A stretch of 64,000 nt of DNA from Rhodopirellula baltica (lineage in GTDB: Bacteria; Planctomycetota; Planctomycetia; Pirellulales; Pirellulaceae). The number at the start of each line of letters is the position of its first letter. Position 1 is the stretch's first letter. This document shows positions 55,312 through 64,000 of the stretch, one piece after another. The stretch is taken from positions 39,672 to 103,671 of the forward strand of contig PPHI01000020.1 of the NCBI GenBank assembly GCA_002901265.1, written 5' to 3'. The translations under genes were made by a program, and so were the position numbers. Under the pieces are notes generated by a model, which was given only the letters and a program-made list of their open reading frames with translations, was not told where the DNA came from and did not search any database.

Positions 55312-58300
55312 CTACTTACAAAGCACTTCGTCCAGATTCATGATCTGGTTGCAAAGCAAGGTCCAAGCTGCCAGCTCGGTCGCTGGCAGCTCTTTATCAG
55401 TCGGGCTTTCGCCGATTTCGATCAGCTTGCCCGCGTCTTCAGGGTTCGATTCATAGTACGCACGATACTCATCCAAGCTACGCCGGATGATTGTCAGTTC
55501 TTCCTCGGTGATTTCCCGACAAAGGACCAACTCGGTCGCATAGCGAATCGCCGTTTCATCATCCGCAACTTCGCCCGACTCTGATTCTTGGCCGGCATCG
55601 CAACGCAACGCGTCCTGTGCCAACTTTCGAGCCGCTTCGACAAACTGCGGATCATTCAGCGTCACCAAGGCTTGCAGTGGCGTGTTGGTTCGCTCGCGGC
55701 GGACCACACAAAACTCGCGACTTGGCGCGTTGAACGCTTCCATGTTGGGCGGCGGCGCCATCCGTTTCCAGAAACTGTAAACGGTTCGCCGATAGAGGTC
55801 CGCGTCCTTGCCTTCTTCATATCGCCGGGTATTGCTTTCCGGCAAACCGACGATGCTCCAAATGTCGGATGGTTGGTAAGGCTTCACGCCCGGACCGAAC
55901 ATTCTTGGCGATAGTAACTTGGCACTTTTCAGCGCCGCGTCTCGCACCATTTCGGCATCCATGCGGAATTTCGGACCGCGTGAAATCAACGCGTTGTTGG
56001 GGTCCTGTTCCAAGCTCTCTTCGGTCGTGATCGCGGCTTGACGATACGTCGCACTTTCAAAGAGTTGTTTGTAGAACCGTTTGACATCCCAGCCATGGTT
56101 GGCAAAGTCGACTGCCAGGAAATCCAACAAAGCCTGGTTCGATGGCGAAGCCCCGGTCATCCCAAAGTCCTCGCTGGTGACGACCAATCCGGTACCGAAG
56201 ACTTGCTGCCAGAACCGGTTCACGGTCACGCGGGCGGTCAACGGGTTCGCCGGATCAACCAACCAATGGGCAAGTCCCAAACGGTTGTTCGGTTCGCCGG
56301 GTTTCATTGGGTGCAGCGCCGCCGGTGTCGCCGCAGCGACTTCTTCGCCCAATTGATCGTACTGACCACGGAGCATGATGTGGGTCATCGCAGGCGTATC
56401 TTTTTCCTGCTGGATGTGCGTGATCGGGCTGCGTGACTGGATTGCCGCCTTTTCGGCATTCAATTGGTCAACTTTGGAAGCCAGACCGGCGTATTCGGTA
56501 TCAATCACATCGAAGTAATATTGATCGATCGCTCCACGCTCTTGATCTTTGATCGTGTATGCATCCGATTCGTTTTGGTGGCGTGCAATCTGGTCGGCAA
56601 CCGATTCCAGCTTGGCGAGGGCCATGACTTCGCGGTCGGACAATGCGCGGCGATAAAGTCGAAGTTCGGAAACTGACAAACCTTCCATGCTAGGGTCGCC
56701 AAAACGCGAACCAATTTGGAATGGCACGTCGGTCAACATGCTCGCGTTCGGCTTGACCGAGTTCATGTCAGCACGAAGCGCGACCGCCTTACCATCGACG
56801 TAAATCTTCACGCCTTCAAAGCGTGACGAACCATCGTAAGTGAACGAGACGTGTTGCCAGTTGCCCGGTCGAAGCACCGCGTCGATTGACGTGGCTTTGA
56901 TCGCACTTTCCGGCCAAGTATCGATCAGGTGAACCGCCAAGCTATTGCCTTGGCGGTAGAGGTCCCAGCCTCGATAGTTGTTGCCGAGGTCCATCTTTCC
57001 GATGATTCCGGCACCGCCGTTTTGCGGAACTCGGATCCATGCGGAAAGCGAAAAGGCTTCGTCGAATTCTTGTTTTCCGATCGGCCCAAGTTGAATCGTG
57101 CCGTCTTTTTGGATCACCGGTGCGGTAGGACGTCCGTCGAACGATTGCCAAGTCAAACCGCCAGGCACTTGGACGGTCGCGTCCAATTCGCCGTTCATCT
57201 TCAACGCATTGCCTTGGCCTTCGTCCAAAGGCAGATGAAATGCCAGTTTGTCGGTTGGCAATTTCGAGTACAGATCGTCTTGGGAAACGGATTCGATCCA
57301 TTTGCCGATGTTGGCGAGCGTTTCGTTGCGATGTTGATCGCGAGCGGAAACCGCGGCCGCAATTTCATTTGGCAACGCATCCCAACGTGGACGGTCTTCG
57401 TCGGTTGGCAGATACAAGATCGGGCCAACGCCTTCTTTGCGGTTGCCGTCCTTCGCACCTTGAGTCGTGTTCCGGAAGTACGCGGCCAACGAGTAATAAT
57501 CCTTCATCGTGATCGGATCAAACTTGTGGTCGTGGCACTGGGCACAGTTCGTGGTCAGCCCGAGGAACACCCAACCGAACGTCTGAACGCGGTCGGTCGC
57601 GTAGAGTGCCAAGTTTTCTTCGTCGATCGTCCCGCCTTCGTTGGTTGTGATATTGCAACGTTGAAAACCCGTTGCGACCAACTGTGATTCGGTTGGATTT
57701 TCCAACAAGTCACCAGCGATCTGTTCGACGATGAACTGGTCGAATGGCTGGTTGCGGTTGAACGCTTCGATGACCCAGTCACGGTAGGGCCACATCTCGC
57801 GATAGTTGTCGAAGTGCAAGCCGTGGGTGTCGCCATAACGTGCGGCGTCGAGCCAATACCGGCCTCGATGTTCGCCCCAAGTCGGACGACTCATCAAGCG
57901 ATCAACCCATTCGCTATAGGCCTCATCGCCACGTTGTGCGTAGTCCTTTTCGAATTCGGCACGATCATTCGGCGACGGCGGTAAGCCGGTGATGTCCAGG
58001 TGCAAACGGCGGAACAAAACACTCGGCTGAGCTTCGGACACCGGCGACAGCCCGGCGTGTTTCAAAGCTGAAAAGACATAGTCGTCGATTTCATTTTTGC
58101 GCCATTGGGCATCGGCAGTTACCGATGGCGTTTCAATTTCAGGAGTCACGAAGGCCCAGTGTTTTTGGAACTCGGCGCCTTCTTTGATCCAGCGGACCAG
58201 CGTCGCTTTTTGCTCTTCGCTGATCGTTTTTTTACTGTGCGGAGGCGGCATGATCAGATCAGGATCATCGGTCATGATCCGCGCGATCATTTCGCTTTCG

Positions 58301-58602
58301 TCTGGATTACCGGGCACGATCGCGGCGGAATCGATCGCACTTTCGGCTTGGTCCAAACGCAAACCGGCTTCGCGTGAATGGTCGTCAGCGCCATGACACG
58401 CGAAACAATAGTCGGCCATAATCGGACGGATATCGCGGTTGTAGTCGACGCGATTTTCGTCCGCAGAAGTGGAACTTGAGGTGGGTGAAACGGTGTCTTC
58501 GGCGGCGGCTTTGGAGAGAGCGACGCTGGACGTAATCAGCGTCGAGCCGACGAATGCGAACACACCAGACGTACGCAAACAACGATGAACGAAACGTCTC
58601 AT
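55312..58602 (-). CDS. Planctomycete cytochrome / DUF1549-LamG-DUF1553 protein
   Basis: A 1096-residue exported protein with a signal peptide (about 1-35). The PSCyt1 cytochrome-like domain has a CxxCH haem site at 66-70 (CFACHG). DUF1549/PSCyt2 spans about 170-370, with a further CxxCH at 353-357 (CAQCH) before DHKFDPI. A LamG-type concanavalin domain (about 445-640; AFSLSAWIRVPQNGGAGIIG) is followed by a helical stretch and DUF1553/PSD1 (about 790-1060; NRFWQQVFGTGLVVTSEDFG). Such proteins are planctomycete-specific, large and haem-containing. The role is unknown; polysaccharide binding with electron transfer is a common guess. It is probably co-transcribed with the DUF1501 gene. Confidence 0.95.
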   Translation of the reverse strand: MRRFVHRCLRTSGVFAFVGSTLITSSVALSKAAAEDTVSPTSSSTSADENRVDYNRDIRPIMADYCFACHGADDHSREAGLRLDQAESAIDSAAIVPGNPDESEMIARIMTDDPDLIMPPPHSKKTISEEQKATLVRWIKEGAEFQKHWAFVTPEIETPSVTADAQWRKNEIDDYVFSALKHAGLSPVSEAQPSVLFRRLHLDITGLPPSPNDRAEFEKDYAQRGDEAYSEWVDRLMSRPTWGEHRGRYWLDAARYGDTHGLHFDNYREMWPYRDWVIEAFNRNQPFDQFIVEQIAGDLLENPTESQLVATGFQRCNITTNEGGTIDEENLALYATDRVQTFGWVFLGLTTNCAQCHDHKFDPITMKDYYSLAAYFRNTTQGAKDGNRKEGVGPILYLPTDEDRPRWDALPNEIAAAVSARDQHRNETLANIGKWIESVSQDDLYSKLPTDKLAFHLPLDEGQGNALKMNGELDATVQVPGGLTWQSFDGRPTAPVIQKDGTIQLGPIGKQEFDEAFSLSAWIRVPQNGGAGIIGKMDLGNNYRGWDLYRQGNSLAVHLIDTWPESAIKATSIDAVLRPGNWQHVSFTYDGSSRFEGVKIYVDGKAVALRADMNSVKPNASMLTDVPFQIGSRFGDPSMEGLSVSELRLYRRALSDREVMALAKLESVADQIARHQNESDAYTIKDQERGAIDQYYFDVIDTEYAGLASKVDQLNAEKAAIQSRSPITHIQQEKDTPAMTHIMLRGQYDQLGEEVAAATPAALHPMKPGEPNNRLGLAHWLVDPANPLTARVTVNRFWQQVFGTGLVVTSEDFGMTGASPSNQALLDFLAVDFANHGWDVKRFYKQLFESATYRQAAITTEESLEQDPNNALISRGPKFRMDAEMVRDAALKSAKLLSPRMFGPGVKPYQPSDIWSIVGLPESNTRRYEEGKDADLYRRTVYSFWKRMAPPPNMEAFNAPSREFCVVRRERTNTPLQALVTLNDPQFVEAARKLAQDALRCDAGQESESGEVADDETAIRYATELVLCREITEEELTIIRRSLDEYRAYYESNPEDAGKLIEIGESPTDKELPATELAAWTLLCNQIMNLDEVLCK

Positions 58603-58871
58603 CGAAAATCCTTTGAATCGAGTGGCCGGTTGAACTCAACCGGAGCTGTATCGGTGGGAAAGGATCGCAGGTCGGTGGGATATTTCATTGCGAAACAGAG
58701 TGTCCATCTGCAACGTGTGACGCCAGATGGACGAAGACCCAAGAAGGGAACTGCATTCTAGTTCATGATCGCTTCGGAATGAATATCAACCACAACAGTT
58801 TTCTTGTTCCTCCTACAGTCTCGTTAGACTGGAGTCCCACGCCGCACCTTCCCTTCCCCCCACCTTTTCGG
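58603..58871. promoter_or_regulatory. Divergent promoter region
   Basis: About 270 bases between the divergent PSD1-type cytochrome gene and the NHL-repeat gene. It must contain both promoters, but no convincing -35/-10 pair or operator was recognised. The plus strand has a pyrimidine-rich stretch at about 58845-58865 directly before the NHL gene. Confidence 0.35.
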
Positions 58872-59951
58872 ATGTCCATCCTGATGCGAACGACGTATCT
58901 ACTGATCGCTTTCCAGACTGTCCTACTCGTCGGCCAACCGAATCACGCCACTGCGAAGTGGACTATTTTTGCGGGAACCGAAAAAACCGATTCGCCGTCT
59001 GCCGAGCGACCGACACACCCCACTGCTGGTGCGTTGCGAAATGTCTACGGAATCGAAGTCACTCCGGACGCGATTTTCTTTAGCACTGTCGATGATCATT
59101 CGATCTGGAAATGCGACCGCGAAGGGACGTCGATGATCCGTTACGCAGGCACCGGGACAGCCGGCCATACCGGTGATGGCGGCCCAGCGTTGAAAGCACA
59201 GTTCAACAAACCGCACGAGATCCGCGCTGACGACGATGGCAACCTGTTTGTCGCTGACACCTTCAACCATTGTGTGCGCCGGATCGATGCCGCGACCCAA
59301 ACCGTCACCACGGTCGCCGGCACGGGGCAATCGGGTTTCGCCGGCGACGACGGCCCGGCAACCAAAGCGATGTTTGATCAGCCGCACAGCATTGTGCTCG
59401 ACGGAATGGGCGGCATCTATGTGGCTGACACTCGCAACCACCGCCTGCGACACGTCGACCTAAACCACAACCTTGTTCGCACAGTCGGCGGAGATGGCAG
59501 GGGACGACTGCCAGAGGATGGCCAATCGCTCAAATCGGCATCGCTTTTCGGACCACGATCACTCGCGATTGATGGCGATTCGATTTGGCTGGTGCTTCGC
59601 GAAGGCAACAGCGTCTGGAAAATCGATCGCGAATCAGATCGAATCACCCTCGTTGCAGGGACTGGAAAACAAGGCCACGAGGGCGACGGCGCCGATCCCC
59701 GATTGGCGACGTTCCGAGGTCCCAAGGGGATCGCCGTCGACTCGCGAGGTGATCTCGTCATCGTCGATACCGAAAACCATGCGCTGCGTTATGTCGATTT
59801 TGCGGCGAATACGATCCAGACACTGCCGGTCGGCCATCCCATGAAGCGGCCGCACGGGGCCGCCGTCCTGACCGATTCAAAAGGAATCGACCACATCCTG
59901 GTTTCCGATTCTGAAAATCATCGGGTGCTGATTTCGCCACCGAGAAACTGA
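58872..59951 (+). CDS. Exported NHL-repeat protein
   Basis: A 359-residue protein from ATG 58872; ATG 58884 is an alternative and the longer frame start at 58779 has no coding support. It has a signal peptide (about 5-30), then a six-bladed NHL beta-propeller with repeats of the type GDGGPALKAQFNKPHEIRAD. Further units read DDGNLFVADTFNHCVRRID and GGIYVADTRNHRLRHVDL. Such propellers mediate protein or ligand binding and are frequent in planctomycetes. Function not known. Confidence 0.9.
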   Translation: MSILMRTTYLLIAFQTVLLVGQPNHATAKWTIFAGTEKTDSPSAERPTHPTAGALRNVYGIEVTPDAIFFSTVDDHSIWKCDREGTSMIRYAGTGTAGHTGDGGPALKAQFNKPHEIRADDDGNLFVADTFNHCVRRIDAATQTVTTVAGTGQSGFAGDDGPATKAMFDQPHSIVLDGMGGIYVADTRNHRLRHVDLNHNLVRTVGGDGRGRLPEDGQSLKSASLFGPRSLAIDGDSIWLVLREGNSVWKIDRESDRITLVAGTGKQGHEGDGADPRLATFRGPKGIAVDSRGDLVIVDTENHALRYVDFAANTIQTLPVGHPMKRPHGAAVLTDSKGIDHILVSDSENHRVLISPPRN

Positions 59952-60331
59952 TTTCGCGGCATGGCAAGACGTTTCCCTTCGGGTCATCCGCTAGGCCAGC
60001 CGTCAATGGCGAGATCCGCTCCACTCGGGATCGAGGCGATTTACCTGGGGGTCCCTGTGAATCCTGGCGAGCTGGGCAACCGACAAGCCTCCATTTGTCT
60101 TTGCATCGCTGCCATTAACTGTCACTTTGGCGGACGTGGTTGAAAACACTGAAAAACGCCGGGGCGTGTGAAAGGAGTTCGCAAGAGGGCGAGTATCCAT
60201 AGAAGCAGCAAAAGCCTGGGGTGCCTCGACTAGATTGGTCGGTATAATCTCGATGTTATCGCTTGCTCGGTTCGTTGCGGCGCCGATGAGGCTCACCGAG
60301 TTCGCGATCCTCGAGCTGAGATGACTATAGG
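59952..60331. other. Intergenic region upstream of sigma factor gene
   Basis: About 380 bases with no supported gene. A minus-strand frame (60003-60296) has no domain and weak coding character. TATAAT at 60243-60248 could be a -10 element for the sigma gene, but no well-spaced -35 was recognised. Confidence 0.4.
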
Positions 60332-60946
60332 GTGACCGATTCCCCAGTCACACGCGCGACGCTGTTGATGCGATTGCGTGATGCGAATGATTACGAAGCG
60401 TGGGAGGATTTCCTGCGCGATTACGGCCCGATGTTGTACCGGTTTGTACGCAGCAGAGGGCTCCAGGATGCCGATGCTGCGGACATTGTTCAGGACGTGT
60501 TTCGACGCGTAGGGATGGCAATCGGAAAATTGGAATACGACAAAGAGAAGGGCGGGTTCCGAGCTTGGTTATTCACCATCACTCGCAACCGTCTTTACAC
60601 CTATTTCGAAAAACAGAAAAGGTCGGCTGGCAACACCGCCAACGACACTGCCCAGTTGGAACTACTGTCGCAGGCCGCTGACGAACGCAATGAGCTGGCC
60701 GAGCAATGGGAACTGGAGCATCTCCGATCGCTGGCCGCTTCGGCGATGAAACGCGTCGAAGAGAACTCGGACCCGAAAACCTGGTCCGCTTTCCGCATCA
60801 CGGCTGTCGAAGGCCGCTCGGCTGCTGATGCCGCCGAGGAACTGTCCATGAGCACCGGCGCAATTTATGTCGCCAAAAGTCGTGTCACCGCGCGTTTGCG
60901 TGCCGAAATCAAAAAGCTTCAACAAGACGAGGGAGACTTCGTATGA
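60332..60946 (+). CDS. Planctomycete ECF sigma factor linked to kinase
   Basis: A 204-residue sigma-70 family protein (GTG start 60332). Region 2 spans about 15-90 (YRFVRSRGLQDADAADIVQD, KGGFRAWLFTITRNRLYTYF). Region 4 spans about 125-190, with a helix-turn-helix in EGRSAADAAEELSMSTGAIY. The sigma gene overlaps the kinase gene by ATGA (60943-60946), indicating translational coupling. In planctomycetes such ECF factors encoded with Ser/Thr kinases form a distinct group in which the kinase partner controls the sigma factor. The signal is unknown. Confidence 0.92.
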   Translation: MTDSPVTRATLLMRLRDANDYEAWEDFLRDYGPMLYRFVRSRGLQDADAADIVQDVFRRVGMAIGKLEYDKEKGGFRAWLFTITRNRLYTYFEKQKRSAGNTANDTAQLELLSQAADERNELAEQWELEHLRSLAASAMKRVEENSDPKTWSAFRITAVEGRSAADAAEELSMSTGAIYVAKSRVTARLRAEIKKLQQDEGDFV

Positions 60947-63303
60947 GTCGCTGCTCATGTCCCTGCAAAAAAGACCTCGAAGCCCTCGTTAACGGTCAGC
61001 TTTCTAACGAACGCGCCGAAGAGACGACGGAGCACGTCGGCCAATGCACCGAGTGCCAGCATGTGATCGAGGAAGTCGCCATTGGCGAACTTCAAGAAGA
61101 AGTCCACGTACCGATCGAAGCCCTCGTCGGCGAAGAAGTCACCGCTTTGCCGCCAAGCGAATCGGCGTACTGGAAAGCGGTCAGCAACATCTCGATGCAG
61201 TTCGATATCGCTGCCAAAGCCGTCAGCGACAGTGATTCCTACGCCCAACCGATCCACGACACGTCGATCGAAGTCAAACGTGTCACCGGTTCAGAACAAA
61301 CGTCCGACGCCGATCCCGGTCCGACGATCGAAACGCCAGCCGCGATCAAGCTGCCGTTCTTGAAACCATCCGACGATGCTGCCTACATCGGCCGACTGAA
61401 CCATTTCGAAATCGCTCGCATCATCGGCCGCGGCGGAATGGGCATCGTCCTCGAAGCGTTCGATACCCATCTGCAACGCACCGTCGCGATCAAAGTCCTG
61501 AACCCGGAATACGACAAGAACGATGTCGCACGGCAGCGATTCTGCCGTGAAGCGCGCGCGGCCGCCGCGATCTCGCATGAACACGTCGTCGCGATGCATA
61601 ACGTCGCGAAAGAGGACGAAGGCGGAATCGCGTTTTTGGTGATGCAATACATCGAAGGCGAAACGCTGGAGAAGCACCTCTCCAAATCCAAACCGCTGCC
61701 ACCAGCGGATGCGGCGCGGATCGCAATGCAAATCGCCGCCGGGCTCGCCGCCGCACACGAACGCGAGATGGTCCACCGTGACATCAAACCGGCAAACATC
61801 CTGCTGGAACGCTCCTCCGGTCGAGTCAAACTGACCGACTTCGGACTCGCCCGCGCCACCGACGACGTTCGCCTGACCAAAACGGGCATGGTGACCGGCA
61901 CGCCGCTTTACATGTCGCCCGAACAGGCCACCGGCGCCGGAACCGACGAGCGCAGCGACTTGTTTTCGCTCGGCGCGGTCATGTACGAGATGCTGACCGG
62001 TAAGTCAGCTTTCGAAGCACCGTCGATCGTCGGTGTGATGAAGCGAATCATGGATGAGACGCCGCCCGCACCGAACAAACTGAACCCGGCCGTTAATAAC
62101 GCCCTGTCCGAATTGACCATGGCGCTGCTGGAAAAAAATCCTTATCGCCGTCCCGAATCGGCCGCCTTTGTCGCACAGACGCTCGCCGAAATCGTGTCTT
62201 CGATCGCGCCGTTTTCACCCCTGCAAGTTCCTTCGATCGGATCCACCACTACCAAACGCGTTCGCGGAAGCGGCACCCACCGCTTGGTTTCCAAGAACAC
62301 ACTTCGTGCCGCCTGGGCCGCAGGCGCAGTCGGTGTGTTCAGCTTGCTTTTGGCAATCGGACTTTGGGCGAGTGGCGGATTCGAACCGAGCGACCCCACT
62401 GCGTCCGCAAACTTCCCGTCGACGGTATTGGCTGGGAATCCCGGAACCGTTTGGTCAGTCGACTTTGATCCCGTCGGCGGTCGAGTCGCGGCAGCCATCG
62501 AAGACGGCAGCGTTCGATTGTGGGACATCAATACCCAAAAGGTTTTGCGGAGCTTTGAAGCCCACCGCGGTATCGCCTGGACGATCCAGTTTCACCCCGA
62601 ACGTCGACTGGTTGCGACCAGCGGCGATGACGGCTTGGTAAAACTCTGGGACGCGGACAGCCTGGAACCGATCCGCGAATGGAACGCCGGTTCGTCAGTC
62701 CGAAAGGTTTCCTTTTCGCCAAACGGTTCAAAAATCGTTGCCGGCGACCGCAATGGCAACGTCCACGTTTGGAGTGTTGATACCGGTGAAGAACTCGCCA
62801 GTGTCGCCCAAGAGGGCTCGATTTTTTCGGTCGCTTGGTCGGGTGACGGTCGTTTGATCGCTACCGTCGGCAGCGACAAAGAAGTCCGCGTGTACGATGC
62901 CGAAACGTTGGAGACGCGCCAAACAATGCATGGTCACCCCGGACCAATTTATGACGTCGCGTTCGCACCGACCAACAACTTGCTCGCGACGGTGGGCTGG
63001 GGCAAAGCGATGTTCATGTGGAACACCGCGACCGGCGAATTGGAAAACGAGTTGATCGACGAGAAAGGCGGCGACAACTGGAGCGTTTCGTTCTGTGCCG
63101 ACGGTTCCCATGCCGTGGTCGCCGGCAACGACGGCAAGTGCCGCATTTGGGATCTGGCGACGAACGAATTGGTTTCGTCACTAAGCGGTCACGCGTCAGC
63201 AGTTCACAACGTGTCGCTAGACAAAGGCCGCTACCAAATCGCAACCAGCGGCCGCGACGGAACCATCCGGGTCTGGAACCTAACCGGAATCGACAAGCAG
63301 TAA
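60943..63303 (+). CDS. Zinc-finger / Ser-Thr kinase / WD40 membrane protein
   Basis: A 786-residue protein. The N-terminal anti-sigma-type zinc finger includes H31, C35 and C38 (HVGQCTEC). The protein kinase domain spans about 155-420: GRGGMG at 162-167, K184, HRDIKPAN at 278-285, DFG at 299-301 and an MSPEQ activation-loop end, all intact. A transmembrane segment follows at about 450-470 (AAGAVGVFSLLLAIGLWASG). The extracytoplasmic part is a WD40 propeller of about seven repeats (ATSGDDGLVKLWDADSLEPI and similar). Its start overlaps the sigma gene stop. This reads as a one-protein signalling device: outside sensor propeller, inside kinase and sigma-binding zinc finger. Confidence 0.94.
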   Translation: MSRCSCPCKKDLEALVNGQLSNERAEETTEHVGQCTECQHVIEEVAIGELQEEVHVPIEALVGEEVTALPPSESAYWKAVSNISMQFDIAAKAVSDSDSYAQPIHDTSIEVKRVTGSEQTSDADPGPTIETPAAIKLPFLKPSDDAAYIGRLNHFEIARIIGRGGMGIVLEAFDTHLQRTVAIKVLNPEYDKNDVARQRFCREARAAAAISHEHVVAMHNVAKEDEGGIAFLVMQYIEGETLEKHLSKSKPLPPADAARIAMQIAAGLAAAHEREMVHRDIKPANILLERSSGRVKLTDFGLARATDDVRLTKTGMVTGTPLYMSPEQATGAGTDERSDLFSLGAVMYEMLTGKSAFEAPSIVGVMKRIMDETPPAPNKLNPAVNNALSELTMALLEKNPYRRPESAAFVAQTLAEIVSSIAPFSPLQVPSIGSTTTKRVRGSGTHRLVSKNTLRAAWAAGAVGVFSLLLAIGLWASGGFEPSDPTASANFPSTVLAGNPGTVWSVDFDPVGGRVAAAIEDGSVRLWDINTQKVLRSFEAHRGIAWTIQFHPERRLVATSGDDGLVKLWDADSLEPIREWNAGSSVRKVSFSPNGSKIVAGDRNGNVHVWSVDTGEELASVAQEGSIFSVAWSGDGRLIATVGSDKEVRVYDAETLETRQTMHGHPGPIYDVAFAPTNNLLATVGWGKAMFMWNTATGELENELIDEKGGDNWSVSFCADGSHAVVAGNDGKCRIWDLATNELVSSLSGHASAVHNVSLDKGRYQIATSGRDGTIRVWNLTGIDKQ

Positions 63304-64000
63304 CCCGCTATCAGCCGATACGTAATAGCGCCGGTTAAGTGCAGCACCCACTCCCATTAGCCGATACGCGCTAGCGTCGGTTCCGTCCAGCACCTACACC
63401 CATTAGCCGGATCGCGCTAGCGTCGGTTTCGTGTAGCACTTCCCCCCATTAGCCGATACGCGCTAGCGTCGGTTTCGTCCAGCAACCACTGACTTCACCA
63501 GCAACGCCCAACCAATCGTGCTCAGCGTCAGCGGTGCTCGTGCTCGTGCTCGTCAGCGGATCCCAAGTTCCCAACATCCAGACCGCAGGGAAACCGTCGC
63601 TAGCGCGATCCGGCTAACGTGTCGCGACTCCCATCGGCCGATATGCGATAGTGTCGGTTTCGTGCAGCACCCACCGTCTTCAGCCACGCCCAACCAGTCC
63701 TGCTCGTGCTCAGTGCCAGCGGTGCTCATGCTCATCATCGCCCCACCAGTTCCCAGCATCCAGACCGCCGGGAAACCGTCGCTAGTGCGATTCGGCTAAA
63801 GCGTCGCGACTCCCCATCAGCCGATACGCGCTAGCGTCGGCTAAGTGCAGCACCTACACCCATTAGCCGATACGCGCTAGCGTCGGTTTCGTGCAGCACC
63901 CACTGACCTTCACCCGCAACGCCCAACATCGTGCTCAGCGCCAGCGGTGCTCGTGCTCGTCAGCGCCCCGCAAGTTCCCAACAACCAGACCGCAGGGAAA
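63304..64000. repeat. Nested tandem repeat field
   Basis: No gene is seen. Units of about 46 bases carrying AGCCGATACGCGCTAGCG followed by TCGGTTTCGTGCAGCACC are repeated at about 63315, 63359, 63405, 63450, 63637, 63818 and 63864. Inverted variants (GTCGCTAGCGCGATCCGGCT) lie at about 63597 and 63777. A larger unit of roughly 180-230 bases, containing GTGCTCGTGCTCGTCAGCG-like and CAGACCGCAGGGAAACCGTC segments, appears at about 63485, 63665 and 63895 onwards. A related motif lies near position 190. The field runs off the window end. Confidence 0.85.

Noticed and set aside
63304..64000. Possible CRISPR array
   Set aside because: The repeats are about 46 bases, directly adjoining or partly inverted, with no unique spacers of constant length between them and no cas genes in the window.

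Overview
The window looks like a chromosomal segment of a planctomycete of the Pirellulaceae, close to Rhodopirellula. This is inferred from gene families, not from a marker gene. The diagnostic families are a paired DUF1501 protein and cytochrome/DUF1549/LamG/DUF1553 protein, a formylglycine sulfatase next to a DUF1080 protein, ECF sigma factors translationally coupled to anti-sigma or Ser/Thr-kinase partners, a secreted PL1-type pectate-lyase-like protein and a DUF3472 protein. GC content is moderate, and intergenic regions carry short palindromic repeats. I see no rRNA, tRNA, prophage or transposase gene.

Layout. 1-980: repeats and a decayed small membrane-protein gene. 982-4449: secreted proteins (pectate-lyase-like, DUF5077/DUF3472, small coiled coil). 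4633-6513: TauD-type dioxygenase and aldo/keto reductase. 6895-10314: one very long protein carrying two complete SF1 helicase cores of different subfamilies, followed by a decayed second copy of the aldo/keto reductase 5' end. 10643-13246: Gfo/Idh/MocA oxidoreductase, Tat-exported dienelactone hydrolase, YaiI/DUF188 protein. 13498-21542: ECF sigma factor, membrane anti-sigma-like protein, YfbK-type VWA protein, 1127-residue secreted protein, zinc metallopeptidase. 21729-27890 (minus): DUF389 protein, sulfatase, DUF1080 protein, OPT transporter. 28218-30581: membrane protein with an LRR-like tail. 30681-35988: SlyX, then a glycolate-to-glycine operon (aminotransferase, GlcD-GlcE fusion, GlcF). 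36485-40593: hypothetical protein, then a WYL regulator and epoxide-hydrolase-like gene bracketed by duplicated palindromic repeats, then two methyltransferases. 40621-45319 (minus): esterase, aldo/keto reductase, sucC-sucD. 45491-53726: UxaA-type dehydratase, PDZ protein, SulP transporter fused to a beta-carbonic anhydrase, and a frame-broken TPR-CHAT locus. 53774-58602 (minus): DUF1501 and PSD1-type cytochrome proteins. 58872-63303: NHL-repeat protein, then a sigma factor coupled to a zinc-finger/kinase/WD40 protein. 63304-64000: nested tandem repeats with no gene.

How the genes fit together. The metabolic theme is heterotrophic use of phytoplankton-type organic matter: polysaccharide lyase, sulfatase, DUF1080 protein, oligopeptide uptake, sugar-acid dehydratase and glycolate oxidation, feeding the TCA cycle. 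Two sigma-factor modules supply envelope or stress signalling, one with a VWA partner and one with a kinase/WD40 partner. The SulP-carbonic anhydrase fusion couples anion (probably bicarbonate) transport to CO2 hydration.

Caveat. Several genes have their reading frame broken in the same way (a shift of -1, each explained by one missing base in a short homopolymer). Base-level assembly errors must be excluded before calling them pseudogenes or recoded genes. The most unusual objects are the tandem dual helicase, the repeat-bracketed regulator/hydrolase cassette, the SulP-carbonic anhydrase fusion, the GlcDE fusion and the sigma/kinase/WD40 pair.
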